Of a stretch of 44,591 bases of DNA, positions 7,500 to 16,805 are shown piece by piece (within the stretch, counting starts at the first letter, position 1; the number at the start of each line of letters is the position of its first letter). Source of the DNA: Ramlibacter sp. (lineage in GTDB: Bacteria; Pseudomonadota; Gammaproteobacteria; Burkholderiales; Burkholderiaceae_C); NCBI GenBank assembly GCA_012729605.1, contig JAAYCV010000018.1:1-44591 (forward strand). The letters run 5' to 3'. The notes beneath the pieces are model-generated. The model saw nothing but the letters and a program-made list of their open reading frames with translations. It was not told the origin of the DNA and made no database searches. The position numbers were made by a program, and so were the translations under genes.

Positions 7500-8986
7500 C
7501 AGCGCGTGCCCGGTTGCATCGCGGTCCATTCCACCAGCTGGTAGAAGGCGTCACGGGCGCGGCCGGCTTCGGCGCCATTGGCCATGGCCACCAGCACGTA
7601 GCGGCGGCCATCCAGGCCAGTGACATAGCCGGCCAGCGCATTGGCATCGCGCAAGGTGCCGGTCTTCAGATGGGCGCGGCCGGGCAGGCCGGTGGCCTGG
7701 CGACGCAGCGTGCCGTCCATGCCATACATCGGCAAGGAGGCGACAAAATCCGGCATCATCGGCGAACTCCACATGTACTGCAGCAAACCGCCAAGCGATG
7801 CCGCGGTGATGCGACCATCACGCGAGAGGCCGGAGCCGTTCACCGGCGTTGGCGGCGCATAAGGCCGGAGCTTGCGCTGCCACCAGTCCTGCACCGCGGC
7901 CTGGGCGCCGGCAAAATGACCCTGGCCATAGCGCTGCACGCCCAGCGTCAGGAACAGCTGCTGGGCCATCACGTTGTTGCTGAACTTGTTGATGTTGCGT
8001 ACCGCCTGGGGCAGTGGCTCGGACTCGCTGCTGGCCAGCGGCGTGCCGCGCAGCAGGGCGGCCGGCGTGCTGCCGTAGCGTACCCGGCCTTCGAGCTGGC
8101 CACCCAGGCTCTGCCACATGCCGAGGATGGCCTTGCCGGCCTGTTCTTGCGGCTGCGGCCAGGCCGCCAGCCATTGCTGCTCGCCACAGCTGGCCGGGTA
8201 GCTGGCGGGTAGTGCAATCTGGCGCTGTGCCTGGCTGCGTGCTTCCAGCTGGGCGATCCAGCCGTTGCAGCTGCCGGCATCCAGCGGCAGGCTGGCCGGA
8301 ATGCCGCTGTCGGCCATCGGCGGATCCAGCCGCAGCTGGGCCATGTTCTGGCTGGCATCGGGCTGGAGCTGCAGCACAAAGGACTTGTAGTTCACCAGCA
8401 GGCCGTCCGGTTGCGCGTTATAGGGCTGCAACGCCTCGCCATCGAAGGCGCCGGGATCACGCGCGGGCAGCTGGAACACGCTGTTGTCCAGCACCAGATC
8501 GCCGCTGATGCGCTGCACGCCGCGTTCGCGCAGCGCCCGTAGCAGCAGCCAGAGCCGCTCCTGCACCAGGCCGGGATCGCCGCTGCCTTGCACATACAGA
8601 TTGCCCTGCAGCACCTGCTGGCGCACGCTGCCATCGCTCCACAGGCGCGTGTTCCAGCGGAAGCCGGGGCCGAGCTGGTCCAGCGCGATGCCGGTGGTGA
8701 CCAGCTTCATCACCGAGGCCGGATTCATGGCCTGCGTCACGTTGTGGCTGACCAGCGGCAGGCCGCCATCGGCCGGAGCCACCAGCAGGGCTACTTGCGA
8801 TAGCGGCATGCCCACGCGCTGCAGCGGTGCCGTTACCTCGACCGGCAAGGGCTGGGCCGGGGCCTGCAGCGCCAGTGGTTGCGCCTGCGAGACAGGCAGC
8901 GGTGTCAGCAGCGTCAGCGGCAACAGCACGGACAGATAGCGGCGCAGGCGCTGTTTCAGGGAGAGGGTCGATACAGGCTGGGACAT
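7499..8986 (-). CDS. dacB: D-alanyl-D-alanine carboxypeptidase/endopeptidase, PBP4 (DacB)
   Basis: A 495-residue class C low-molecular-mass penicillin-binding protein. The start at 8986 gives an export signal (LKQRLRRYLSVLLPLTLL, then P-V-S-Q-A). The three catalytic motifs are present: S91-V-M-K94 (nucleophile serine and lysine), S336-N-N and K441-T-G-T. Between the first two lies the insertion of about 150 residues that defines the PBP4 group. It trims and cleaves peptidoglycan cross-links in the periplasm. The open frame continues far upstream of 8986, but that stretch is antisense to tsaB and lacks a signal peptide. It is divergent from tsaB, with 75 bp between the starts. Confidence 0.93.
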   Translation of the reverse strand: MSQPVSTLSLKQRLRRYLSVLLPLTLLTPLPVSQAQPLALQAPAQPLPVEVTAPLQRVGMPLSQVALLVAPADGGLPLVSHNVTQAMNPASVMKLVTTGIALDQLGPGFRWNTRLWSDGSVRQQVLQGNLYVQGSGDPGLVQERLWLLLRALRERGVQRISGDLVLDNSVFQLPARDPGAFDGEALQPYNAQPDGLLVNYKSFVLQLQPDASQNMAQLRLDPPMADSGIPASLPLDAGSCNGWIAQLEARSQAQRQIALPASYPASCGEQQWLAAWPQPQEQAGKAILGMWQSLGGQLEGRVRYGSTPAALLRGTPLASSESEPLPQAVRNINKFSNNVMAQQLFLTLGVQRYGQGHFAGAQAAVQDWWQRKLRPYAPPTPVNGSGLSRDGRITAASLGGLLQYMWSSPMMPDFVASLPMYGMDGTLRRQATGLPGRAHLKTGTLRDANALAGYVTGLDGRRYVLVAMANGAEAGRARDAFYQLVEWTAMQPGTR

Positions 8987-9061
8987 GGCAGGCGAAATCT
9001 CCGGGAATCTGTCCGCATCATGCCATGGCCGCCACGCGACTGTGGAACAATGCGGGGCATC

Positions 9062-9886
9062 ATGAGCGACGCTGTTTCTACCCCTGCCGATGCCTCCACG
9101 CTGCCCGTCCTGCGCCAGTGGGATGCGGCGGCCCCCCTGCACCTGCTGGCCATGGATACCGGCACCAGCGAGCTGACGATCGCCGTAGGCGAGTGGGCCG
9201 CTGGTTGCGCCATCGCCGGCGAGCCGCCTGCGCTGCAGCAATATGCCGGCGCCGGATCGGCCCAATCGTCTGCCACGCTGATTCCGGTGCTGCTGCAGCT
9301 CTTGCAGCAGGCCGGCCTGACGCTGCCGCAACTCGACGCGATTGCCTTTGGCGCCGGTCCGGGATCGTTCACCGGGCTGCGTACTGCCTGCTCGGTGGCG
9401 CAGGGGCTGGCGCTGGGGGCGGAGCTGCCGCTGCTGCCGCTGGATACCCTGATGGTGACGGCCGAAGACTACCGTAGCCGCCATCCGCTGCAGCCGGGCG
9501 ACACGGTCTGGGCGCTGCTTGATGCGCGCATGGACGAGATCTACGTGGCCGGCTGGCGCTGGCAGCCGCTGCCCGATGGTGCACCGCACTGGGAGCCGCT
9601 GCACGATGCCGTGCTGGCACGCCCGGAAGACCTGCTGGCCGTGCCCGGCTTGACCGCCGATGCGCGGTGTGCCGGCAATGTGCAAGCGGTCTATGGCGAG
9701 CGCATGCCCTTGCAGGTGGCGCACGCCATGCCGGTGGCCGATGCCATGCTGCGGCTGGCTCCGGCCTTGCTGCAACAGGGGCAGGCCGTGGATGCCGCAA
9801 TGGCACTGCCGCGCTACGTGCGCAACAAGGTGGCACAGACCACGGCCGAGCGCGAAGCCGCCAAGGCAGCAGCTGGCAAGGCCTGA
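9062..9886 (+). CDS. tsaB: tRNA threonylcarbamoyladenosine biosynthesis protein TsaB
   Basis: A 274-residue ASKHA-fold pseudo-enzyme that pairs with TsaD, together with TsaE, to transfer threonylcarbamoyl to A37 of ANN-decoding tRNAs. LLAMDTGTSELTIAVG is the phosphate-1 loop (around residue 32) and IAFGAGPGSFTGLRT is the classical TsaB signature. The first 30 residues are an extra, poorly conserved tail, and an ATG at 9050 (MRGI) is an alternative start. No Shine-Dalgarno sequence is evident at 9062, but an ACAAT box lies about 10 bp upstream. The stop overlaps the rimI start. Confidence 0.93.
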   Translation: MSDAVSTPADASTLPVLRQWDAAAPLHLLAMDTGTSELTIAVGEWAAGCAIAGEPPALQQYAGAGSAQSSATLIPVLLQLLQQAGLTLPQLDAIAFGAGPGSFTGLRTACSVAQGLALGAELPLLPLDTLMVTAEDYRSRHPLQPGDTVWALLDARMDEIYVAGWRWQPLPDGAPHWEPLHDAVLARPEDLLAVPGLTADARCAGNVQAVYGERMPLQVAHAMPVADAMLRLAPALLQQGQAVDAAMALPRYVRNKVAQTTAEREAAKAAAGKA

Positions 9887-10386
9887 TGCAGCACGAAGCC
9901 ACACCGCAGACTGGCGTGCGCTTCACCCAGGCGCACCGTGCGCATCTGGACGAGATCCTGGCGCTGGAACAGGCCGCCTACCCCTTGCCCTGGTCGCGGC
10001 AGAACTTCATCAGCATCCTGGACGACAGCAGCGGCCGCTACACGGTGCAGCTGCTGCGCCTGCGCGCCGAGCGTGATCGCGAAGTGCTGGCGGGCTATTT
10101 TGTCGCGTTGCTGGGCGTGGAAGAGGCGCACTTGCTGAATGTGGCGGTGCACCCGCGGCTGCAGGGGCAGGGCTGGGGCCAGTTGCTGCTGCGCCAGCTG
10201 CAGACCTGGGCGGTGCTGCATGGCGCGCGCCAGATCTGGCTGGAAGTGCGCGACAGCAACCCGCGTGCGCGCCAGGTCTACGAGCGCTGGGGCTATGTGG
10301 AGATGGGGCGGCGCAAGGACTACTACCCGGCACTAGGCGGCGGCCGCGAGGCTGCGACCGTGATGTGCCTGCAGCTGCCGGATTGA
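9886..10386 (+). CDS. rimI: Ribosomal-protein-S18-alanine N-acetyltransferase RimI
   Basis: A 166-residue GNAT acetyltransferase. The acetyl-CoA-binding motif is R-L-Q-G-Q-G-W-G in LLNVAVHPRLQGQGWG, followed by LEVRDSNPRARQVYERWGY, the RimI/GNAT motif B, and a C-terminal tyrosine-rich YYPALGGGREAATVM. RimI acetylates the N-terminal alanine of ribosomal protein S18. The start ATG overlaps the tsaB stop (TGATG), an arrangement found in many proteobacteria where tsaB-rimI are co-transcribed. About 13 residues precede the usual N-terminus. Confidence 0.93.
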   Translation: MQHEATPQTGVRFTQAHRAHLDEILALEQAAYPLPWSRQNFISILDDSSGRYTVQLLRLRAERDREVLAGYFVALLGVEEAHLLNVAVHPRLQGQGWGQLLLRQLQTWAVLHGARQIWLEVRDSNPRARQVYERWGYVEMGRRKDYYPALGGGREAATVMCLQLPD

Positions 10387-10497
10387 AGCACCCCGGAATC
10401 GCCCCCAGCCCGGGTGGCGATTCTTTGCGACAATAGGCACTCTCATGCAAACACGCTCCGTTTCCCCTTCCTGCCGCCACGCCAGCGGCCTGCCGCC

Positions 10498-11394
10498 ATG
10501 GCCCTGATGCTGGATCGCCGCCAGCGCGCCATGCTGGCCGAGATGGGCGTGCGCGTCTGGCTGCCCTTGCCCGAGGCCGCAGCACCGGTCGCTGCCGTCG
10601 CCGATGCTATCGCGCCGGCAGCAGAGCCTGTGGTTGCGCCTGTGCCGACCCCGGTGCCCGCTCCCGTGCCCGAGCCGATCCGCCCGCCCGCGCCGGTTGC
10701 CACGCCTGCGGCCTTCGCCGCTACCGATACCGGTCTGCAGCCACTGCCCTTGCTGCAAGGCCAATCGCTGCCGCAACTGCAGCAACTCGCCGACAGCTGC
10801 AAAGGTTGTGAATTGCACCGCACGCGCCAGCACAGCGTCTGGGACGCCACGCCGATCCCGGCGGAAGGCCCGCGCTGGTTGTTCGTGATCGATGCCCCCG
10901 GCGCTGCTGAAAACGCCAGCGGCCAGCCGGCCCAGGGCGATACCGGCAAGCTGCTGCAACAGATGCTGGCTGCCTTGCGTCTGCCCGCCGCGCAGGTGCG
11001 CCGCGTGCACGCCACGCGCTGCGCGCCCGAAGGCCGCGTCGCCACCCCGGCCGAAGTCGGCCATTGCTCGGCCTGGCTGCGCCGCGACATCGCGCTGTAC
11101 CAGCCGGACCTGATCGTGGCGCTGGGCCGTGCCGCCGCCTGGGCCTTGTTGCGCAGCGAACAGCCGCTCGGCCAGTTGCGTGGCCAGCCGGCACGCATCC
11201 ACTTGCCGCCCGAAGACGCCGACCTGCAGCCCGTCCTGGCCGATATTCCCGTGGTGGTCAGCTACCCGCTCGACTTCCTGCTGCGCCACCCCGAAGCCAA
11301 GCCGCGTGCCTGGTCCGACCTGTGCCTGGCCGCCGACCTGCTGCAGCAGCGTCGCAGCCCTGTTTCCTCTCCTGATTCCGGAATCCCGTCATGA
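10498..11394 (+). CDS. Uracil-DNA glycosylase family 4-like protein with altered active site
   Basis: 298 residues from the ATG at 10498. Residues 25-75 are a Pro/Ala/Val-rich linker. The UDG-like domain begins near residue 95. Four cysteines (C101, C104, C175, C190; C-x2-C ... C-x14-C) match the Fe-S ligands of family 4 uracil-DNA glycosylases. The catalytic motifs are altered: the GEAPG box reads IDAPG, the KCRPPxNRxP segment reads [11 protein letters not shown], and the C-terminal HPS motif reads HPEAK. Fold and cluster are therefore kept while uracil excision may be lost or changed (inference). It sits between rimI and pyrF, overlaps pyrF by ATGA, and is probably co-transcribed with them. 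A longer start at 10414 is possible but lacks a ribosome-binding site. Confidence 0.78.
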   Translation: MALMLDRRQRAMLAEMGVRVWLPLPEAAAPVAAVADAIAPAAEPVVAPVPTPVPAPVPEPIRPPAPVATPAAFAATDTGLQPLPLLQGQSLPQLQQLADSCKGCELHRTRQHSVWDATPIPAEGPRWLFVIDAPGAAENASGQPAQGDTGKLLQQMLAALRLPAAQVRRVHATRCAPEGRVATPAEVGHCSAWLRRDIALYQPDLIVALGRAAAWALLRSEQPLGQLRGQPARIHLPPEDADLQPVLADIPVVVSYPLDFLLRHPEAKPRAWSDLCLAADLLQQRRSPVSSPDSGIPS

Positions 11395-12248
11395 CCTTCC
11401 TCGAAATGCTTGCCGCTGCCGAGCAGCGCAACCAGTCCCAGCTGTGCGTCGGCCTGGATCCCGACCCGGCGCGCTTCCCGCAACCCTGGCAGGGTGATGC
11501 CGGCCGCATCTACGATTTCTGCGCTGCCATCATCGATGCCACCGCGGATCTGGCGGTCGCCTTCAAGCCGCAGATTGCCTACTTTGCTGCGCACCGCGCC
11601 GAGGAACAGCTGGAACGCCTGGTGCAGCACATCCGCGCCGTGGCGCCCCAGGTGCCGGTCATCCTCGACAGCAAGCGCGGCGACATCGGCAGCACCGCCG
11701 AGCAGTACGCGATCGAGGCCTTCGAGCGCTATGGCTGCGATGCCGTCACGCTGTCGCCCTTCATGGGTTTCGATTCGGTCGAGCCCTATCTGCGCCGCCA
11801 TGGCAAGGGCGCCTTCCTGCTCTGCCGCACGTCCAACCCCGGCGGCAATGACCTGCAGGCGCAGCCGTTGCGCGACGTAGTCGGCCAGCCGCTGCTGTAC
11901 GAGCATATCGCCAGCCAGACGCAAGGCCCGTGGAACCTGAACGGCCAGCTCGGCCTGGTGGTGGGCGCGACCTACCCGCAGGAACTGGCGCGCGTGCGCG
12001 AGCTGGCGCCCAGCGTGCCGCTGCTGATTCCCGGCGTTGGAGCCCAGGGCGGTGATGCCGCAGCCACCATCCAGGCCGGCTGGCGCGGTACGCGTGCTGC
12101 CGACGGCAGCATCCGCAGCAGCGGTTTTGCCATCGTCAACTCCTCGCGCGCCATCCTCTACGCCAGCTCTGGCGATGACTACGCGGCCGCCGCGCGCCGC
12201 GAGGCCGAAGCCACGCGCCAGCGCCTGCTCGACGCCATGCCGGCCTGA
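11391..12248 (+). CDS. pyrF: Orotidine-5'-phosphate decarboxylase PyrF (type 2)
   Basis: A 285-residue TIM-barrel enzyme, the longer type 2 form. It decarboxylates OMP to UMP, the last step of de novo pyrimidine synthesis. [13 protein letters not shown] (residues 18-30) is the first active-site strand. [17 protein letters not shown] contains the catalytic D-x-K-x-x-D array. [12 protein letters not shown] and AIVNSSRAI form the phosphate-binding end of the barrel. The ATG overlaps the stop of the UDG-like gene, which couples their translation. No pyrimidine attenuator is visible directly upstream, because that DNA is coding. Confidence 0.95.
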   Translation: MTFLEMLAAAEQRNQSQLCVGLDPDPARFPQPWQGDAGRIYDFCAAIIDATADLAVAFKPQIAYFAAHRAEEQLERLVQHIRAVAPQVPVILDSKRGDIGSTAEQYAIEAFERYGCDAVTLSPFMGFDSVEPYLRRHGKGAFLLCRTSNPGGNDLQAQPLRDVVGQPLLYEHIASQTQGPWNLNGQLGLVVGATYPQELARVRELAPSVPLLIPGVGAQGGDAAATIQAGWRGTRAADGSIRSSGFAIVNSSRAILYASSGDDYAAAARREAEATRQRLLDAMPA

Positions 12249-12361
12249 GCGCGACAGCGGCCTGCGCCCCTGTCCTACAGCGTCGGCACTGCTGCACGTG
12301 GATACTGCAGACATCCGGGGTCGCCCAAGCGGCCCGCCTGCAAACACAAGGGAGAAGTGAT

Positions 12362-12604
12362 ATGTCGATTCTGTACTGGCTCATCATCGGCCTGATTGCC
12401 GGCTGGCTGGCCGGCCTCATCATGAAAGGCAGCGGCTACGGCGTGCTGGCCAATATCGGGCTCGGCCTTGTCGGTGCCTTGCTCGGCGGTTTCCTGTTCG
12501 GCCTGCTGGGGCTGGGCGCCACCGGTGCGATCGGCAGCATCGTCACGGCCACAGTGGGTGCGGTCGTGGTGATTTTCCTGGCACGGATGTTGCGCCGCGC
12601 CTGA
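12362..12604 (+). CDS. GlsB/YeaQ/YmgE family small membrane protein
   Basis: An 80-residue inner-membrane protein with three glycine-rich hydrophobic helices (about 4-22, 28-50 and 55-75) and a basic tail (ARMLRRA). The segments IIGLIAGWLAGLIMKG and LGLVGALLGGFLFG are diagnostic of the family once called transglycosylase-associated proteins. Homologues are often induced by stress, but their biochemical role is unknown. AAGGGAGAAGTGAT precedes the ATG. It stands alone, 113 bp after pyrF, and is followed by a strong terminator. Confidence 0.9.
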   Translation: MSILYWLIIGLIAGWLAGLIMKGSGYGVLANIGLGLVGALLGGFLFGLLGLGATGAIGSIVTATVGAVVVIFLARMLRRA

Positions 12605-12629
12605 CGCTGCCTGACGGCAGCATCACGAC

Positions 12630-12660
12630 ACAGGCTGCTTCGGCAGCCTGTTGCGTTTTG
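12630..12660 (+). terminator. Rho-independent terminator with UUCG tetraloop
   Basis: ACAGGCTGC (12630-12638) pairs with GCAGCCTGT (12643-12651) closed by TTCG, an extra-stable tetraloop, and is followed by TGCGTTTT. It lies just after the GlsB-type gene. Confidence 0.85.
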
Positions 12661-12714
12661 GAAGCAGATGCACTGCAAGAGGCAGAATTGATGCAGAATA
12701 CGCCACGGTGTGTG

Positions 12715-12731
12715 CATGCTGTTACAGCATG
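12715..12731 (+). repeat. Inverted repeat upstream of kup
   Basis: CATGCTG and CAGCATG flank TTA, a perfect 7-bp inverted repeat about 70 bp before the kup start. It could be an operator or a leader hairpin. The 12661-12800 interval holds no gene. Confidence 0.45.
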
Positions 12732-12800
12732 GTCAAGCACACCACCAGCCATTACTGGAGGCATTCACTGCTGCGCCCCCGGCCGGCGGATTGTTAGATC

Positions 12801-14678
12801 GTGCATCAGCATTCTGCGCACAAGTCCTCGCTTCCCGCCCTGATCCTGGGCGCGATAGGCATCGTCTATGGCGACATCGGCACCAGCGTGCTCTACGCGG
12901 TCAAGGAAGTCTTCGGCTCCGGCCATGTCGCCTTCACCTACGCCAATGTCTATGGCGTGCTCTCCATCCTGTTCTGGACCCTCACCACCATCGTCTCGCT
13001 CAAGTACGTGACGCTGGTGCTGCGCGCCGACAACAATGGTGAGGGTGGCCTGATCGCCATGCTGACGCTGGCCTCGCAGGCGGTGCAGGACCGGCCGCGG
13101 TTGCGCCGCGTGATGCTGCTGGTCGGCGTCTTTGGCACCTGCCTGTTCTATGGCGATGGCGTCATCACCCCGGCGATTTCCGTGCTGTCGGCCGTCGAGG
13201 GCCTGGAAGTGGTGTCGTCCGGCTTCCGCACCTACGTGATCCCGATCACGCTGCTGATCCTGCTGCTGCTGTTCAGCATGCAGAAATACGGCACCGCCGG
13301 CATCGGCCGCTTCTTTGGCCCGGTGATGGTGTTCTGGTTCCTGGTGATTGCCGCGCTCGGCGTGCTGCACATCGTCGACCACCCGGAAATCCTGCGCGCC
13401 ATCAGTCCGCACTATGCCTGGGCCTTCATCTGGGAGAACCCCGGCACCAGTTTCATCATCCTCGGGGCGGTGGTGCTGTGCGTCACCGGTGGCGAGGCGC
13501 TCTATGCCGACATGGGCCACTTCGGCAAGCGGCCGATCCGCATCGCCTGGTTCAGCATTGCCATGCCGGCGCTCACGCTCAACTACTTTGGCCAGGGCGC
13601 GCTGCTGCTCGACAACCCGGCCGCCGTGCAAAACCCGTTCTTCATGCTGGCGCCCGAATGGCTGCTGATTCCGCTGGTGGTGCTGGCTACCTGTGCCGCC
13701 GTGATCGCCTCGCAGGCGCTGATTTCCGGTGCCTTCAGCGTCACCAAGCAGGTGATCCAGCTCGGCTACCTGCCGCGGCTGCAGGTCATGCATACCAGCG
13801 CGCGCGAAAGCGGCCAGATCTACATCCCGCTGGTCAACTGGGGCCTGTTTGTCATGATTGCGCTGGCGGTGGCACTGTTCCGCTCCTCGTCCAACCTGGC
13901 GGCGGCCTACGGCATTGCCGTCACCACCGACATGCTGATCACCACCGTGCTGACCTTCTTCGTCATCCGTTACGCCTGGCGCATGCCGCTGCTGCTGGCA
14001 CTGGGTGCCACCAGCTTCTTCTTCGTCATCGATATCGCCTTCTGGGCCTCCAATCTGCTCAAGCTGGTGCATGGTGGCTGGTTCCCGCTGGTGATTGCCG
14101 GCTCCATCTTCATGCTGATGCTGACCTGGCGCGATGGCCGCAACCTGCTCAACCGCAAGCTGCTGTCCGAAGGGCTGGAACTGGGCGGCTTTCTGGAATC
14201 GGTATTCCAGGCACCGCCAGCGCGCGTGGATGGCACGGCGGTGTTCCTGACGGCGCAGGCCGGCCATGTGCCGAATGCGTTGCTGCACAACCTCAAGCAC
14301 AACAAGGTGCTGCATCGGCAGAACCTGTTTGTCACGGTGCGCAGCCACGAAGTGCCCTGGGTCGATCCCGAACAGCGGCTGGAGATGCAGGCGCTGGGGC
14401 ATGACTGCTGGCAGGTGGTGGTGCACTATGGCTATATGGATGCGGTGAACCTGCCGCTGGCGCTGGAGTCCCTGCAGCAGCAGGGTTGCTGCCTGGATCC
14501 GATGCAGACCAGCTACTTCCTGTCGCGTGACAGCGTGGTGCCGACGCTGGGCGATGGCATGGCCCCCTGGCGCGAAAAGCTGTTCGCGCAAATGCACCAC
14601 AATGCCAGTGGTGCGGCCGACTTCCTGCGCCTGCCCAGCAATGCCGTGGTCGAACTCGGTTCCAAGGTCGAGATCTAG
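12801..14678 (+). CDS. kup: Low-affinity potassium uptake protein Kup
   Basis: A 625-residue K+/H+ symporter, full length for the family. The start is GTG at 12801; an in-frame TAG two codons upstream excludes anything longer, and the product aligns with Kup from its beginning ([20 protein letters not shown]). About twelve hydrophobic helices fill residues 12-440; [14 protein letters not shown] is a conserved Kup signature. The C-terminal 180 residues form the cytoplasmic domain. GTSVLY replaces the enterobacterial GTSPLY. It would import K+ at the inner membrane. No clear ribosome-binding site is seen; a 17-bp inverted repeat lies upstream. It is monocistronic by appearance. Confidence 0.95.
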   Translation: MHQHSAHKSSLPALILGAIGIVYGDIGTSVLYAVKEVFGSGHVAFTYANVYGVLSILFWTLTTIVSLKYVTLVLRADNNGEGGLIAMLTLASQAVQDRPRLRRVMLLVGVFGTCLFYGDGVITPAISVLSAVEGLEVVSSGFRTYVIPITLLILLLLFSMQKYGTAGIGRFFGPVMVFWFLVIAALGVLHIVDHPEILRAISPHYAWAFIWENPGTSFIILGAVVLCVTGGEALYADMGHFGKRPIRIAWFSIAMPALTLNYFGQGALLLDNPAAVQNPFFMLAPEWLLIPLVVLATCAAVIASQALISGAFSVTKQVIQLGYLPRLQVMHTSARESGQIYIPLVNWGLFVMIALAVALFRSSSNLAAAYGIAVTTDMLITTVLTFFVIRYAWRMPLLLALGATSFFFVIDIAFWASNLLKLVHGGWFPLVIAGSIFMLMLTWRDGRNLLNRKLLSEGLELGGFLESVFQAPPARVDGTAVFLTAQAGHVPNALLHNLKHNKVLHRQNLFVTVRSHEVPWVDPEQRLEMQALGHDCWQVVVHYGYMDAVNLPLALESLQQQGCCLDPMQTSYFLSRDSVVPTLGDGMAPWREKLFAQMHHNASGAADFLRLPSNAVVELGSKVEI

Positions 14679-14766
14679 CGCAAGCCGCCAGCGGCAATTT
14701 GCGGGACAATGGCGGTTTGGTGCACGGCAGCAAGTGCGTGCACCGGTCAAGCAAGGATAGCGTGTC

Positions 14767-16014
14767 GTGACTTCAACTTCTTCGATCCCGGTTGCAGAAA
14801 GCAGCCGGATGACGGCCAGCGAGCGGCGCTCCAGCCTCGGTCTGGCGCTGATCTTCGCCCTGCGCATGCTGGGCCTGTTCTTGGTGGTGCCGGTGTTTCC
14901 GCTGGCGGCCGCCAGCTACGAGGGTGCCACGGCAGCCAATATCGGCCTGGCCATGGGTATCTACGGCCTGACGCAGGCATTGCTGCACCTGCCGCTGGGC
15001 ATGGCGAGCGACCGCTTTGGCCGCAAGCGCCTGATCACGCTGGGCATGCTGGTGTTTGCCGCGGGCTGCGTGGTGGCCGCGCTGGCCACCAGCATTGACG
15101 GCCTGCTGATCGGCCGGGCGCTGCAGGGCGCCGGTGCGGTATCGGCTGCGGTCACGGCCTTGCTGGCCGATCTCACGCGTGACGAGGTGCGTACCAAGGC
15201 GATGGCCATCATCGGCGGCAGCATTGGCCTGGTGTTTTCGCTGGCGCTGGTGATTTCGCCGCTGCTGGCTGGCTGGATCGGCCTGTCCGGCATGTTCTGG
15301 CTGGTGGCGGTGCTGGCGCTGCTCGGCATTGCCGGCCTCTATCTGCTGGTGCCTGAAGAGCCGGTGCGCCTGGGCGCTGTTCCCTCGCGCGGCAGCCTGT
15401 GGCAGACGCTGCAGCACCCGGCGCTGCTGCGCCTGAATGCTGGCGTGTTCGTGCTGCATGCGGTGCAGCTGGCGATGTGGATGGTGGTACCGGCGCTGCT
15501 GGTACAGGCCGGATTGGAGCAGCCGCAGCACTGGCAGGTCTACCTGCCGGCGGTACTCGGCTCGTTTGTGCTGATGGGCGCGCTGCTGTTCCGCATGGAG
15601 CGTGCCGGCAAGCTGCGCCTGATGCTGCAGCTGTCCATGGTGCTGATCCTGCTGGTGCAGCTGGCGCTGTGGTGGATCAATGACCAGCTGCAAGGCGAGC
15701 AGCTGCCGGCACTCTGGCAGCTGGCGGTGCTGCTGCTGGTGTTCTTTACCGGCTTCAACATCCTCGAAGCCTCGCAGCCCAGCTTGGTGTCGCGCCAGGC
15801 ACCGGAGCAGTTGCGCGGCATGGCGCTAGGCGCGTACAACACGGTGCAGTCACTCGGCCTGTTTGTCGGCGGTGCGGTGGGTGGTTTCCTGCTCAAGCAG
15901 GACGGCCCGGTAGCGGTGACGCTGGCTTGCATCGCCCTGATGCTGCTGTGGCTGATGATCGCCTGGAACATGCCGGTGCCGGCACGCGCACACGCAAAAA
16001 ACAGTAGAAAATAG
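14767..16014 (+). CDS. Major facilitator superfamily transporter, YajR-like
   Basis: A 415-residue protein with twelve predicted helices. The segment MLGLFLVVPVF and the loop 2-3 motif MASDRFGRKRL (the MFS G-x-x-x-D-R-x-G-R-R/K signature), followed by GRALQGAGAVSAAVTALLAD and LTRDEVRTKAMA, resemble E. coli YajR. The C-terminal YAM domain of YajR is absent. The substrate is unknown; it is probably a proton-driven exporter. The GTG start at 14767 follows AAGGATA with good spacing; an ATG at 14809 is the alternative and matches the YajR start (MTASERR). It precedes ssb by 156 bp, a pairing common in Burkholderiales. Confidence 0.85.
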   Translation: MTSTSSIPVAESSRMTASERRSSLGLALIFALRMLGLFLVVPVFPLAAASYEGATAANIGLAMGIYGLTQALLHLPLGMASDRFGRKRLITLGMLVFAAGCVVAALATSIDGLLIGRALQGAGAVSAAVTALLADLTRDEVRTKAMAIIGGSIGLVFSLALVISPLLAGWIGLSGMFWLVAVLALLGIAGLYLLVPEEPVRLGAVPSRGSLWQTLQHPALLRLNAGVFVLHAVQLAMWMVVPALLVQAGLEQPQHWQVYLPAVLGSFVLMGALLFRMERAGKLRLMLQLSMVLILLVQLALWWINDQLQGEQLPALWQLAVLLLVFFTGFNILEASQPSLVSRQAPEQLRGMALGAYNTVQSLGLFVGGAVGGFLLKQDGPVAVTLACIALMLLWLMIAWNMPVPARAHAKNSRK

Positions 16015-16033
16015 TATTTTCTTCTTATATAAT
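16005..16033 (+). promoter_or_regulatory. Candidate ssb promoter
   Basis: A perfect TATAAT (16028-16033) lies in an AT-rich patch with only a poor -35 match about 17 bp before it. A small palindrome, GAAAATA-G-TATTTTC (16007-16021), overlaps this region and the stop codon of the MFS gene. Transcription would give a leader of roughly 130 nt before ssb. Confidence 0.5.
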
Positions 16034-16170
16034 AGTGCCACTATCCTGTAGCATGGCTCCGGGGTATCATGCACTCCGGCGTGTCCCGGCATGGGGCATC
16101 GCCGGTTATCTCCAACTCCCTTGGTCACCATTCGCTACACCGGCAAGGGCCAAGCCTCCAGGACATCGTC

Positions 16171-16725
16171 ATGGCATCTGTCAACAAAGTCATTCTCGTC
16201 GGCAACCTCGGCCGCGACCCCGAAATCCGTACCTTCCCCAGTGGTGACCAGGTCGCCAACGTCACGCTGGCCACTTCCGACCGCTGGAAGGACAAGCAAT
16301 CCGGTGAAATGCGCGAGCACACCGAATGGCACCGCCTGGTGTTCAACGGCCGTCTGGCCGAAATCGTCGGCCAGTACCTGCGCAAGGGCAGCCAGATCTA
16401 TGTCGAAGGCAGCATCCGCACGCGCAAGTGGCAGGACCAGGCCACCGGCCAGGATCGCTACGCTACTGAAATCCGCGTAGACCAGATGCAGATGCTGGGC
16501 AAGCGTGAAGGCATGGGCGGCCAGGGCGGCGGCTATGGTGACGATGAGGGCGGCTACGGTGGCGGTTACGGCGGTGGTCGTGCCGCGGCACCGCGTCAGC
16601 AGGCTCCGATGGCTGCACGCCCGGCGGCTCCGGCAGCCGCACCGGCGGCGGCTGCCCCCGCGGCCGCGCAGCCGATGAGCGACGCCGGTGGCTTTGGTGA
16701 CATGGACGACGATATTCCGTTCTAA
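16171..16725 (+). CDS. ssb: Single-stranded DNA-binding protein
   Basis: 184 residues. Residues 1-110 are the OB fold: [20 protein letters not shown] at the start and [20 protein letters not shown] in the middle carry the aromatic residues that stack on DNA bases. A Gly/Tyr stretch and an Ala/Pro-rich linker (about 112-170) lead to the acidic tip DMDDDIPF, which docks replication and repair partners. It coats single-stranded DNA in replication, repair and recombination. The ATG at 16171 fits the conserved start; the frame is open further upstream, but that part is not SSB-like. No betaproteobacterial LexA box (CTGT-N8-ACAG) was found upstream. Confidence 0.96.
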   Translation: MASVNKVILVGNLGRDPEIRTFPSGDQVANVTLATSDRWKDKQSGEMREHTEWHRLVFNGRLAEIVGQYLRKGSQIYVEGSIRTRKWQDQATGQDRYATEIRVDQMQMLGKREGMGGQGGGYGDDEGGYGGGYGGGRAAAPRQQAPMAARPAAPAAAPAAAAPAAAQPMSDAGGFGDMDDDIPF

Positions 16726-16768
16726 GAAACACCTGTCTGCCCTGTCAGGGGCAGCACGGCCATCGGAT

Positions 16769-16799
16769 CATGCCCGCCTTGTGCGGGCATGCCTGTTTC
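16769..16799. terminator. Terminator between convergent ssb and rpoN
   Basis: CATGCCCGC (16769-16777) pairs with GCGGGCATG (16783-16791) around CTTGT and is followed by CCTGTTTCT. It lies in the short gap between the two convergent genes. Confidence 0.7.
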
Positions 16800-16805
16800 T
16801 GGCGC

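Noticed and set aside
12765-14867. 700-codon open frame on the minus strand
   Set aside because: It lies antisense to kup and reads as His/Gln/Glu-rich low-complexity sequence without domains.
16035-16170. LexA (SOS) box before ssb
   Set aside because: A CTGT occurs near 16046, but no ACAG lies 8 bp after it.
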